A stretch of 64,000 nt of DNA, taken from Lysinibacillus macroides (GTDB lineage Bacteria; Bacillota; Bacilli; Bacillales_A; Planococcaceae). Position numbers and translations under genes: made by a program. This document shows positions 54,014 to 62,273 of the stretch, piece by piece (the first letter of the stretch is position 1; each line of letters begins with the position of its first letter). The notes beneath the pieces are model-generated. The model saw only the letters and a program-made list of their open reading frames with translations. It was not told the DNA's origin and ran no database searches. Location of the stretch: positions 138,940 to 202,939 of the forward strand of contig NZ_LGCI01000014.1 in the NCBI RefSeq assembly GCF_001281525.1. The letters are read 5' to 3'.

Positions 54014-54595
54014 ATGAAAGATATCCTTATAAAGTACATGGATAAATATACAACCCTTAGTGAAGAACAGAAGTTAGCTATTGTAAATGAAATACAAATT
54101 GAGGAAGTTAAAAAAGGAACAATACTTCTTCAACAAGGAGATATTCCAACAAAATGCTACTTTGTCTTACAAGGCTGTATTCGACAATATTCTTTAGATG
54201 AGGCAGGAAAAGAGGTAACCTCCAATTTTTATACAGAGGAGCAGGCTATTACAAGCTTTCAGCATCATAAGCAGGATAAAGCATCTTCTTATACTTTTGT
54301 TTGCTTAGAAGACTGTATAGTGGTTGTAGGTGACCTTATTGTTGAAGAACAGATGTACAACAAATATACACAGCTTGCAATCATGACCCGTAAAATGATT
54401 GAGCATAATTTTGGCGAGATGCAAGATGAATTAGCAACTTTTATTGCATTATCACCAGAAGAACGCTATAAAGCATTCATCAAGAAAAGACCTTCGTTAA
54501 TCAATCGTGTTCCTCAGCATCAATTGGCAAGCTACCTTGGCATTACCCCTGAATCATTAAGCAGGATTAAAAAGCGTCTTAATAACCATTTTTAA
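54014..54595 (+). CDS. Crp/Fnr-family regulator
   Basis: This 193-residue protein has a cyclic-nucleotide-binding fold at residues 10-120 (VKKGTILLQQGDIPTKCYFVLQGCIRQYSLDEAGKE) and a helix-turn-helix at the end (VPQHQLASYLGITPESLSRIKKRL). It lacks the Fnr cysteine cluster. It is probably a one-component transcription activator of unknown ligand. It begins at ATG 54014 after AAAGGAGG. Its 3' end overlaps the convergent DUF4386 gene by 17 bases. Confidence 0.88.
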   Translation: MKDILIKYMDKYTTLSEEQKLAIVNEIQIEEVKKGTILLQQGDIPTKCYFVLQGCIRQYSLDEAGKEVTSNFYTEEQAITSFQHHKQDKASSYTFVCLEDCIVVVGDLIVEEQMYNKYTQLAIMTRKMIEHNFGEMQDELATFIALSPEERYKAFIKKRPSLINRVPQHQLASYLGITPESLSRIKKRLNNHF

Positions 54596-55286
54596 TGATT
54601 TTTCCACCTTTAACTACTAGCCATATACCAAAGCTAATTTCCCCTAGAAGCATCGGAATGCTTAAAATAGCTTGGAAAATGGCTATCGTCTTTTCAAATT
54701 GCAGGAAAAACGTCAACAATGTATGCATGATAATATAGCTTAAGCCAGCTAGTAATAATAAAAAGCTTATCATTTTAGGTATGGTAGAAGACTGCATTGT
54801 AATATAGCCTACAACCATTAAATGCCCTCCGAAAATAATCAATCCCATATCCCAAATTACTTGAAATCCATTCAAAAACAACATCGCTTGCTCTTCGACA
54901 TTTAACAATGGAGCGGAATTGCTTGTTAAAAGTAGCACAAGGATTAAATGAGCAATAGCGATAGCCAAAATAGCTGTATATATAAGACGAAGCCAAGCTG
55001 CAAGAAGTGCAAGTTGCTTGTGTATCGGCTTCAAAAAAATGAAAAATGCCCAAGCAACAATAATATCTGCAATTAAAATAATAAGCCAAGAGAAAATCTC
55101 AGCTTTGAAAAGAGTGGAGGACGACTTTAGATTAGCAAAAGTATCATAGGCATTTCCGTTAACTACAAGACTTTGATGAGCATAGCCATAGGAAAAAAAT
55201 GCAGCCGCAGCCATGATAATCAAAAATATTCCCCCAATAAAAGCGGATTTCCTTTGAGAGGAAAGCTTTTGTGTAGTGATGTGCAT
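54579..55286 (-). CDS. DUF4386 membrane protein
   Basis: This 235-residue protein has six to seven hydrophobic helices, including GGIFLIIMAAAAFFSYGYA near the front and FGGHLMVVGYITMQSS in the middle, typical of DUF4386. The function of the family is unknown. It is convergent with and overlaps the Crp-type regulator, which may control it. It starts at ATG 55286, with a GAAAGGGG site upstream on the minus strand. Confidence 0.85.
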   Translation of the reverse strand: MHITTQKLSSQRKSAFIGGIFLIIMAAAAFFSYGYAHQSLVVNGNAYDTFANLKSSSTLFKAEIFSWLIILIADIIVAWAFFIFLKPIHKQLALLAAWLRLIYTAILAIAIAHLILVLLLTSNSAPLLNVEEQAMLFLNGFQVIWDMGLIIFGGHLMVVGYITMQSSTIPKMISFLLLLAGLSYIIMHTLLTFFLQFEKTIAIFQAILSIPMLLGEISFGIWLVVKGGKIIKNGY

Positions 55287-55447
55287 TGCAAATATAGCCC
55301 CTTTCTATATGTTTACTTTTATTTTAAGAGAAAGTATTGTGCAGAGGCATTAACTTAAATCAAGAGAGTTATTTAATTGACTAAATTACCTGAAAGCAGT
55401 ATGTTTTCTATACTATTTGTAAATGCAGGAAAGGGGCTATTTATTTG

Positions 55448-56521
55448 ATGATTAAGCTACAAGATATTGGAACGTTTCCTCAGTTACCGAAAATCGCCAT
55501 GCATATCTATAATGGTGATATTTCTGCTTTACAAAATGCACTGGATAATGGTTGGAATATTGAAGAGGCTATTCCATTAAGTAAGCACACATCATTAAGT
55601 CCATTAGATTTAGCGTTGATTTCACAACAATTTGATGTAGTAAAACTATTGGTAGCGCATAATGTGAATCTGAATGTTGAAAAGAACCCTGCTTTCTTAA
55701 AGGCTGTTCGATATTGTAAGGAGAGGCTAGTTCGCTATATTGTTGAGCATGGGGCAAAATTAGATGGAGATAATCAGGTTGGATCTGCAGCCTATTCGCA
55801 AGCGTACTATGGGAATAAAGGGAATATTCCACTTATCCACGAACTGGGGCTTGATATTCGACAGCATGGTGGAGCATTATTGCGGCAGGCTGTATCAAAT
55901 TATGATATGAAAATAGTTTCATATTTACTTGACCATGGGGTAAATATTAATTATCAACAGCCAGATATGGTCTATCCTTATAGCGCCACACCATTAACTG
56001 TTGCCACACGTATGGGTAATTTAGGTATGGTAAAATATTTGGTTGAACAGGGAGCAGATATTACGTTAGCAGAGAAAGGTGGAGAAAGAGCTTACACAAT
56101 TGCGGTAGGTATGAAAAATAGGGAGTTAGCGGATTATTTGAAAGCACGTGAGCCTATAGAGCTTCATACGATAGAGCACAAAAAAGGGGCATTAAAAAAA
56201 TACAAATTACCAGAGGAATTGGTTGAGTTTCTGACAGGAAATCAATTGCATCTTAAGCTTGCCCCAAATGATTATGACATTCAGCATATTGAGTTTTTTA
56301 AGCTCACTGACACAATTGAGATGAAGCTCGGCGGTCAAAAACTTCTCCGACTTTCAGCATCTGTTGATAATTATTCTGATATCGAAATTGTTTGGAATCC
56401 AAAGGGAAAGATTGGATGCTATGATGTGGAGCATGAGGAATATGCTGATTTATGTAGTTTTAAAGAGTTCCTTACTAAACCGGAAAAATATCTTATTCAT
56501 TTTCTTGAAGGGGAGCTTTAG
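55448..56521 (+). CDS. Ankyrin-repeat protein
   Basis: This 357-residue soluble protein has ankyrin repeats over residues about 20-235 (LSPLDLALISQQFDVVKLLVAHNVNLN; YDMKIVSYLLDHGVNINYQ; TPLTVATRMGNLGMVKYLVEQGADITLAEKGG). A C-terminal part of about 110 residues (LPEELVEFLTGNQLHL...) resembles SMI1/KNR4-like or immunity-type domains only loosely. It starts at ATG 55448 after AGGAAAGGGG; an adjacent TTG is less likely. It may bind a protein partner or be an immunity protein. No toxin gene is next to it. Confidence 0.75.
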   Translation: MIKLQDIGTFPQLPKIAMHIYNGDISALQNALDNGWNIEEAIPLSKHTSLSPLDLALISQQFDVVKLLVAHNVNLNVEKNPAFLKAVRYCKERLVRYIVEHGAKLDGDNQVGSAAYSQAYYGNKGNIPLIHELGLDIRQHGGALLRQAVSNYDMKIVSYLLDHGVNINYQQPDMVYPYSATPLTVATRMGNLGMVKYLVEQGADITLAEKGGERAYTIAVGMKNRELADYLKAREPIELHTIEHKKGALKKYKLPEELVEFLTGNQLHLKLAPNDYDIQHIEFFKLTDTIEMKLGGQKLLRLSASVDNYSDIEIVWNPKGKIGCYDVEHEEYADLCSFKEFLTKPEKYLIHFLEGEL

Positions 56522-56594
56522 CAAGGTGGCTTAAAATGCCCCTTTTTGAGGATGAGGTATCATTAAAGGTATATTTATAGACGATATAAAAGCT

Positions 56595-56637
56595 AAATAA
56601 AAGCGTTAAAATATCTATTTCTTTAACGCTTTTATTT
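56595..56637. terminator. Bidirectional terminator
   Basis: A perfect 16-bp stem (56595-56610 with 56622-56637) has A and T flanks between convergent genes. Confidence 0.88.
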
Positions 56638-56643
56638 ATCGCT

Positions 56644-56925
56644 CTATCCTCGAAGCTTTGATATACAGAATACGATAGAACGTTTGACGTATATGGCACA
56701 AAAGAGCAGAAATACAGCTACTAGAAGTGCTAAAGGAATACTGAACATAACAGGAATATCTACGTTATACCAGATACTCATTTTAATTTGATCCAATCCG
56801 AATGTTCGTAAAAAACCAGCGAGTACGGATAATGCAGCACTTAAGAGTAATCCAACATAAAGAACGGCCAATACAATAAAAGCTAGTGAGCAAAAAAAAG
56901 CTTGTAGCATTTTTAGGAATGTCAT
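56644..56925 (-). CDS. Small membrane protein linked to the bactofilin-like gene
   Basis: This 93-residue protein has two hydrophobic helices (about 5-35 and 53-75) and short basic ends. Its start overlaps the stop of the bactofilin-like gene (ATGA), so the two are co-translated and probably act together at the membrane. I do not recognise a family. Confidence 0.6.
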   Translation of the reverse strand: MTFLKMLQAFFCSLAFIVLAVLYVGLLLSAALSVLAGFLRTFGLDQIKMSIWYNVDIPVMFSIPLALLVAVFLLFCAIYVKRSIVFCISKLRG

Positions 56926-57581
56926 TCTTTTTCTCTCCGAATAATGTGATGCACTACTGCGTTTGAAGCGATTGAATACTCATCTGTATAATAAAGCCTC
57001 TCAATTAGACAATTTTCTCCTACTATAACTACTTCACCTTCAACAATCGCTGCACTTGTATAAGATAGTTTTAACTGTTTTCCACTGATCGTGTGACAAA
57101 TTAACTTTTTCTTAAATAGGGGAAGAAGTGTCACTTTATCCTTTTCTATCACCACGTTTTCAGCTAGTAGCCTGTCAATTTTACTTTCTCCTGATAATTT
57201 CAAATGAAAATGATTAGCCACTAATTGTGCGGCTTTCACTATACCAAGAGCCTCGAAATGTTCGCACTGTAATTTTCCTTCAATCATTAATCTCCCAGAA
57301 CTAGTGATCTTTTGGACACAACCATTGCTTATTTTAATGTTACCGGCATTTGTCAGTTCATCGATTTCACAATAATCCTTTAATGTACATGAGCCTGTAC
57401 TGTTAAATACCTGTACAATAGTAGGAAAATAAAAGGAGCTATGACCATGTGTAGACACCTTTTTCATGCGAACTTCTTGATGTAACGCTACAGCTCCTCG
57501 AATATTTAATTGCTCATACTCAACATCCAAATGTTTAATACGGCCATTTGTAAGTGTTAGCGTACGCAGTTGTTGAAACAT
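56922..57581 (-). CDS. Bactofilin-like polymer-forming protein
   Basis: This 219-residue beta-rich protein has repeating short strands and turns (IKHLDVEYEQLNIRGAVALH, IKISNGCVQKITSSGRLMIEGKLQCEHFEALGIVKAAQLVANHFHLKLSGESKIDRLLAENVVI) that suggest a right-handed beta-helix of the bactofilin (DUF583) kind. Such proteins form filaments next to the membrane. I start at ATG 57581, six bases after GAGGTG. It lies directly downstream of a 51-bp palindrome and a marR gene, so it is probably MarR-controlled. Confidence 0.65.
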   Translation of the reverse strand: MFQQLRTLTLTNGRIKHLDVEYEQLNIRGAVALHQEVRMKKVSTHGHSSFYFPTIVQVFNSTGSCTLKDYCEIDELTNAGNIKISNGCVQKITSSGRLMIEGKLQCEHFEALGIVKAAQLVANHFHLKLSGESKIDRLLAENVVIEKDKVTLLPLFKKKLICHTISGKQLKLSYTSAAIVEGEVVIVGENCLIERLYYTDEYSIASNAVVHHIIRREKE

Positions 57582-57597
57582 AAAATTCACCTCAATT

Positions 57598-57648
57598 TAA
57601 TTTAATTAATATATATTTTAATAATTAAAATATATATTAATTAAATTA
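57598..57648. promoter_or_regulatory. 51-bp perfect palindrome upstream of the bactofilin-like operon
   Basis: Positions 57598-57648 are a perfect palindrome around an A at 57623 and consist only of A and T. The central TTTAATAATTAAA recurs at 58158-58170 just upstream of the marR gene. It is likely the binding region for that MarR protein, and may also stop transcription or form a cruciform. Confidence 0.7.
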
Positions 57649-57700
57649 TAGGTAACTCCTCTTTGTCAATAATAAAAATATTGCTTAAAATTGAAGCAAT

Positions 57701-57729
57701 AAAAAAAGGATTTCAATTTGTTGAAATCC
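57701..57729 (-). terminator. Terminator of the marR gene
   Basis: Reading on the minus strand, GGATTTCAA pairs with TTGAAATCC around a 4-base loop and is followed by seven T (57701-57707). It begins within the marR stop. Confidence 0.85.
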
Positions 57730-58136
57730 TAAAAAATTTTATTCATTAATTGATTGACTTCACGTAAGATGCTTGCCATATCTGTGAGTTTATCCTGAGA
57801 AAACTTTAAAAAAATATTTTGGACCTTTTTGTCACCAGCATTTGTTAAAGCCATTTTGACGACACGACGATCATTATTTTCTCTAATGCGTTGTATCAGC
57901 GCTAGTTTTTCCAGTTTATCGCACATGGAGGTCACAGCTCCAGGAGTGACACTGAAGAATTCAGCAATTTCGGTTGCCTTCATCCCATTATTTATTTTTA
58001 GCTGTAGAAGCAAAATTAATTGGTTTTGTGATAACGCTTCTCCTTCAGATAAAAGATCTACAAACATTTTCGACTTCTGCTGTATTTCCAGCATTTCCTT
58101 CATAATAATTTCTACATGGTTTAGATTTTCTGCCAT
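57729..58136 (-). CDS. MarR-family regulator
   Basis: This 135-residue winged helix-turn-helix protein has LSQNQLILLLQLKINNGMKATEIAEFFSVTPGAVTSMCDKLEKLALI followed by wing NDRRVVKMALTNAG. I start at ATG 58136 because the upstream 15 codons are AT-rich operator sequence. It is upstream of, and on the same strand as, the bactofilin-like operon but separated from it by a terminator. An IS4-family element sits 47 bases before its start, which may have replaced its promoter. Confidence 0.85.
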   Translation of the reverse strand: MAENLNHVEIIMKEMLEIQQKSKMFVDLLSEGEALSQNQLILLLQLKINNGMKATEIAEFFSVTPGAVTSMCDKLEKLALIQRIRENNDRRVVKMALTNAGDKKVQNIFLKFSQDKLTDMASILREVNQLMNKIF

Positions 58137-58157
58137 ATAATCACGTCCGTTAAAATA

Positions 58158-58170
58158 TTTAATAATTAAA
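58158..58170. promoter_or_regulatory. Putative MarR half of the shared operator
   Basis: TTTAATAATTAAA is a 13-bp palindrome 22 bases before the marR start and identical to the centre of the 51-bp palindrome at 57598-57648. Confidence 0.5.
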
Positions 58171-58182
58171 TTATATAGCAAT

Positions 58183-59587
58183 TCACTAGCGTCGCATTAA
58201 AATAATTAAGCCTACTATTATAATTAGAATTTTCTGTAACTTATCAATCGCATAAAAAAAGCCTTTATAATGGTTTGGTGGTAGGTACCTATCCAAATCC
58301 AAAATAAAGGACATCGCATGGATAAGTTTACACGAAAAACATCATTTGAACAATGGTTTTCACCTATTTCGACTGACTTAGTTGAAGAACTGGTGAAAGC
58401 CTCCCGATTAAATTACTATACAAAGAAGCTTCATATGGCTTCATTTATGAGATTATTACTATTTGCACAACTCCACGAAACGGAGAGTTTGCGGGCATTA
58501 AGTGATTGTGTCTTTTCGGAAGAATTGCAGAACGCAACGAACCTCAATTCGATCAGTTTCTCTCAATTAGGTAGACGACTGAATCAAATTCCGACTGAGT
58601 TTTTTCAAACGATTTTTCTAGACTTAGTTGCACAAATTCATGAAAAGACAGATTTTCAAAATAGACGAAAAATGACGACTCCACCGAAAATCATTGATTC
58701 AAGCACTTTACCATTGAACCTGAATAATCATAGATGGGCAAAATTTCGTAAAACCAAATCTGGAATCAAACTTCATTTGCGCCTTGTCTTTATGGAAAAA
58801 GGTTGTTCCTATCCAGACAAAGCGGTGCTTACAAACGCGGTTGAACATGATCGCGGTCAGCTTGAAGTACTCGTTGATGACAAAGAATGCATGTATGTGT
58901 TTGACCGTGGCTATTTGGATTATGAACGGTTCGATCGCATGACAGATGAAGGCTACTTCTTCGTCTCTCGTTTGAGAAAAAATGCGGTTATACGCCTGAT
59001 TGAACCATTTGAGTTAGCGGAAAATTCACCGGTTTTATCCGATGAAATGGTCGTCATCGGAACGACGCAAAATCGACCTGAGAATGTGTTTCGTTTGATA
59101 AAAGTACTGGATACAAAAGGAAACGAGTTACAATTACTCACGAATCGATTTGATTTAAGTGCAGATGAAATCGCTGAACTATACAAATCACGCTGGGCAA
59201 TCGAATTGTTTTTCAAATGGATGAAACAACATTTGAATATCAAAAAGTTTTACGGGCAGAGCGAGCAAGCTGTGCATAACCAAGTTTACATCGCGATGAT
59301 TGTATACTGTTTGAATGTACTGGCCCAGTTGAACACGAAAAGTAAGCGAACCTACTTACAAATTAGTCGGTATTTAAAAGCTGCTTTATGGAAATCCGCA
59401 CACATTTGGTTACGCAAAATCCAAGAAAATAGCGTCCCATAAAGCTTTCTAGTCTCTGTTGCACTCGTCAAAGGTTATAGTAAAAAAATGGATGTTTACT
59501 ACCTCGGTTTTAGTGTTTTCGATTTTTCATTAAAATCGGGAAAAACCAAAACTGAAAATTCAGACTTTGTTTATGCGACGCTAGTGA
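58183..59587 (+). mobile_element. IS4-family insertion sequence
   Basis: TCACTAGCGTCGCAT (58183-58197) and its exact complement (59573-59587) bound 1405 bp with one transposase. I could not find a target duplication by eye. It lies just upstream of the marR gene, and its right flank (TATTAATTAAAT) is AT-rich like the operator DNA on the left, so it appears to have split that control region. Confidence 0.85.
58318..59442 (+). CDS. IS4-family transposase
   Basis: This 374-residue DDE enzyme has catalytic motifs IIDSSTLPLN near residue 126, YVFDRGYLDYE near 195 and YKSRWAIELFFKWMKQH near 288, the IS4 signature. The N-terminal FEQWFSPISTDLVEELVKA is usual for this group. The frame is complete. 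It belongs to a different branch from the transposase at 25799 despite the shared YKSRWAIE motif, and its base composition is like the host's. Confidence 0.93.
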   Translation: MDKFTRKTSFEQWFSPISTDLVEELVKASRLNYYTKKLHMASFMRLLLFAQLHETESLRALSDCVFSEELQNATNLNSISFSQLGRRLNQIPTEFFQTIFLDLVAQIHEKTDFQNRRKMTTPPKIIDSSTLPLNLNNHRWAKFRKTKSGIKLHLRLVFMEKGCSYPDKAVLTNAVEHDRGQLEVLVDDKECMYVFDRGYLDYERFDRMTDEGYFFVSRLRKNAVIRLIEPFELAENSPVLSDEMVVIGTTQNRPENVFRLIKVLDTKGNELQLLTNRFDLSADEIAELYKSRWAIELFFKWMKQHLNIKKFYGQSEQAVHNQVYIAMIVYCLNVLAQLNTKSKRTYLQISRYLKAALWKSAHIWLRKIQENSVP

Positions 59588-59635
59588 TATTAATTAAATA
59601 AATGATACCAAGTGTAGAAGTACTTCAAGAAATAT

Positions 59636-60667
59636 TTACTTTTTAAAAGTCGTATGCATCCATTCGAAAAACCTCTCTTTTTCCTCGAATTGGGGGTAGT
59701 GAGCAGATTGTTCATATGCTATGAATTCTTTTTTCGTGGCAACCAGTTGGTCGAAGTACTTTTTAGCACTATTCGATGATGTTTGATAATCATAGTTCCC
59801 CATTACAAAATAGAAGGGAAGGACTAGTGAATTGACTTTAGCTGAAAGTGGGTGCTGTAGGACATCTTTTACTAATACTTCTTGGGATAAGGATAAACCC
59901 TTGTTATAGCGAATAATATCCAGCAAATTATATTCTGTACTAAAAAGCATCCCTAACATATTTCCATCAGGATTATCAATGAGTCTTGTAGCCCCTCCAT
60001 ATTTGCTCACTAAATGACGAGGCGTAAATGTTTTACCATTACTGGTTTCTTCCATTAATCTTTGTAAATGTGCAACATCCTCTGTGTTATTCTTAAGTTG
60101 AGCCTGTTTGATCGTAAAGTGTAAACTGTCCATCTCACTTTCAATGGTATTACTCATTTGTCCAATCCCTACATAGGCCTCATATTTTTCAGGAGCTTTA
60201 GCAGCTGCTTGTGTGGCAATGTATGTACCGTAGGAATGACCAATTAAGATGATTTTTTCTTTATTTAGCTGATTAGCAATATAGTCAGTCAGTGCTAATA
60301 AATCCTCCACAAGCAAATCAGATGAAAGATTTGAGTAGTCCTCAAAAAAATGATAGGACTTCCCACTAGCTCGTTGATCATAATTTACCACTGTAAATTC
60401 AGTTTCCAATAAATCTTGATATTTTTTAGCGTAGGGTATTTCAGAGCAACCTGGTCCACCATGGACAAAGAGGATTACAGGATTATTTTTGTTTTGGCCC
60501 CGTATCATGATTTCATGGTCACTACCGTTGATTTCTACCTGTTCTAGCGTACTGATGCTGTTTATGTCTTTTATAGATGATGTCCATGTTGGAAATATAA
60601 GTGCCAATAAAAGTAAGGAGGTCATGATCAAGACAAGATATTTAATGAACTTTTTAAATGTTTTCAT
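59636..60667 (-). CDS. Alpha/beta hydrolase, proline iminopeptidase-like
   Basis: This 343-residue protein has an N-terminal membrane helix or signal (residues 8-28), oxyanion motif FVHGGPGCSE near residue 69, YDQRASGKS near 96, nucleophile GHSYGTY near 144 and late histidine QSAHYPQFEE near 324. HGGPG plus DQRG-like motifs are typical of the peptidase S33 (prolyl aminopeptidase) family. It is probably anchored outside the membrane. It follows the repeat membrane protein by 12 bases on the same strand and may be part of the PadR operon. Confidence 0.8.
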   Translation of the reverse strand: MKTFKKFIKYLVLIMTSLLLLALIFPTWTSSIKDINSISTLEQVEINGSDHEIMIRGQNKNNPVILFVHGGPGCSEIPYAKKYQDLLETEFTVVNYDQRASGKSYHFFEDYSNLSSDLLVEDLLALTDYIANQLNKEKIILIGHSYGTYIATQAAAKAPEKYEAYVGIGQMSNTIESEMDSLHFTIKQAQLKNNTEDVAHLQRLMEETSNGKTFTPRHLVSKYGGATRLIDNPDGNMLGMLFSTEYNLLDIIRYNKGLSLSQEVLVKDVLQHPLSAKVNSLVLPFYFVMGNYDYQTSSNSAKKYFDQLVATKKEFIAYEQSAHYPQFEEKERFFEWMHTTFKK

Positions 60668-60679
60668 AGCATACCTTCT

Positions 60680-61336
60680 TTACATGCGTTTCATAAAAGT
60701 AGCATGATACATTCTTCTTTTATACACATAAAAGTACATACTTAGAGGCCACCATAACGTAACAAAAATAGGGTAGACTGCCCATATAACACCTGGTGAA
60801 GAAACAACGTTTACTATAATGAAAAAAATACTAATTAGTAAAGTAGCTGTTACGGAAAATGCTACAAAAGTTTTTCGTTGTGCATGATATAAAGCTAGAG
60901 GCCACCATGACACTAAAAATGTAGGATAAATCACCCAAGGATATTGAGGAGATACAATCATATTTAATAAAGAATAATAAATAATCGTGGATACGCAGCC
61001 AATTAGTGCTACCTGTAATGTTTTAGCTTTTTCATCTAAGTACATCAGGATTGGCCACCAAATAATCGGATAAATGGCATAAACAAACCATAGATGATGT
61101 GGCGCATATAAATAGTTTTCTACGATAAGAAATGCGATAATCATCGCACTACAAACGAGAGAATATTGTTTATACATTTTTTTTACCATAAAAATTAACG
61201 TAATGGGCCATAGCAATAGCAATAAGCAGGGATAAATAAGCCATAATGTTTGAGGAGAGGTAATGTAATTGACGATGCCTAAAAAAATAATGGTCATTAA
61301 ACTTCCTGCTATTGAAAAGTTAATGAGGTTTTTCAT
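60680..61336 (-). CDS. Membrane protein of four repeated two-helix units
   Basis: This 218-residue integral membrane protein is built from four repeats of about 50 residues, each with a P-x-x-x-W-x-I/V-Y-P-x-F...WWP-L/I-x-M/L-Y signature: SPQTLWLIYP near 27, APHHLWFVYA near 79, SPQYPWVIYP near 129, SPGVIWAVYP near 179. The unit resembles the 2TM domain often found next to HAAS and PadR genes. The upstream HAAS protein ends in a fifth copy. The function is unknown. It starts two bases before the end of that gene's stop region, so the two are coupled. Confidence 0.7.
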   Translation of the reverse strand: MKNLINFSIAGSLMTIIFLGIVNYITSPQTLWLIYPCLLLLLWPITLIFMVKKMYKQYSLVCSAMIIAFLIVENYLYAPHHLWFVYAIYPIIWWPILMYLDEKAKTLQVALIGCVSTIIYYSLLNMIVSPQYPWVIYPTFLVSWWPLALYHAQRKTFVAFSVTATLLISIFFIIVNVVSSPGVIWAVYPIFVTLWWPLSMYFYVYKRRMYHATFMKRM

Positions 61337-61338
61337 AG

Positions 61339-61746
61339 TTATTCACTCCATTTCTTGCGTGACCATACGAAATACATAGATAGTGGCCACCAAAGGATTG
61401 CAAAGATTGGATAGATCGCCCAAATTGTGTGAGGTGTGTAATACAGGTTCATAAAAATAAAAACTGCAATAATTAGACCGCTGCCCCAAATAGAAAACTC
61501 CAAATTTAATTTAGCCATGCTTTTTTTGGCAGGCTCTTTAACACCAAGCTCCTTTTTTAAATCCTCCATATCGCCAAACTCTACAATAGCTTTATGAATG
61601 GCATCCTCTTGTTCTTTTCCTTGCTCCATCAAATAAAATACTTTTTCTTCAAGATTTTCAATGATTTCTTGTTTGACCATTTCGGTTTCGTGGTTATGCG
61701 GAATATCCTTAAAAAGCTCATCAATATGGTTTTTTATTCTTTTCAT
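61339..61746 (-). CDS. HAAS-domain membrane protein with a 2TM unit
   Basis: This 135-residue protein has a helical HAAS domain at about residues 1-72 (IDELFKDIPHNHETEMVKQEIIENLEEKVFYLMEQGKEQEDAIHKAIVEFGDMEDL), which in Firmicutes couples PadR regulators to membrane proteins. Two membrane helices follow, with the motif TPHTIWAIYPIFAILWWP. I start at ATG 61746, overlapping the PadR stop (ATGA). With PadR it probably forms an antimicrobial- or membrane-stress response pair. Confidence 0.8.
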   Translation of the reverse strand: MKRIKNHIDELFKDIPHNHETEMVKQEIIENLEEKVFYLMEQGKEQEDAIHKAIVEFGDMEDLKKELGVKEPAKKSMAKLNLEFSIWGSGLIIAVFIFMNLYYTPHTIWAIYPIFAILWWPLSMYFVWSRKKWSE

Positions 61747-62072
61747 TCTAAGCCCTCCATAAATAAGTCGATAATTTCTTTTACTGCCGACCACTCTTTT
61801 ACTAATTCACTTAAATAGGCTTTACCTAATGGAGTAATGCGGTAATACTTTCTTTTACCACCATGTGAAACATCTCCATAATAGGCTTCAATAATATCCT
61901 TTTTCTCAAGTCGCTGAAAAACTGCATACAATGTTGCTTCCTTAATTTGAAAGCGATTGTTTGTACGGAGACTTATTTCCTGAGAAATTTCATAGCCATA
62001 GCGGTCCTTTTCTGAAATTAGCCGTAAAATAATTGCATCCAAGTGTCCTCGGATAATATCACTTCGAACCAT
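61743..62072 (-). CDS. PadR-family regulator
   Basis: This 109-residue short PadR (subfamily without the Vir tail) has LDAIILRLISEKDRYGYEISQEIS, then the recognition helix KEATLYAVFQRLEKKDII and wing GGKRKYYRITPLGKAYL. It is probably a repressor of its own operon with the HAAS and 2TM genes. A clear dyad plus a direct repeat at 62101-62148 upstream should be its operator. Confidence 0.9.
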   Translation of the reverse strand: MVRSDIIRGHLDAIILRLISEKDRYGYEISQEISLRTNNRFQIKEATLYAVFQRLEKKDIIEAYYGDVSHGGKRKYYRITPLGKAYLSELVKEWSAVKEIIDLFMEGLE

Positions 62073-62100
62073 AAGTCACCTGCTTTAGTTTATTGCTCTA

Positions 62101-62148
62101 TCTGTCAGAGTAATACTAGCAAATATTACTCTACCTGTCAAAGTAATA
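62101..62148. promoter_or_regulatory. PadR operator with inverted and direct repeats
   Basis: AGAGTAATA (62107-62115) and TATTACTCT (62124-62132) are perfect inverted arms. CTGTCAGAGTAATA (62102-62115) recurs as CTGTCAAAGTAATA (62135-62148), giving three half-sites. It lies 30 bases upstream of padR and between divergent genes. Confidence 0.7.
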
Positions 62149-62273
62149 TCTCTTTATATAGCTAATTTTAAGGAGAGGTATAGATGAGCCATAGCGGAAA
62201 TCAACACATTTGTTCTTTTTGATTGTATACTAGTAATTAAGAATAGATTGAGATGTAAAGGTAGGAGAACCAA

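Noticed and set aside
58183..59587. Target duplication of the second IS4 element
   Set aside because: The flanks (TTATATAGCAAT and TATTAATTAAAT) are both AT-rich but do not match.
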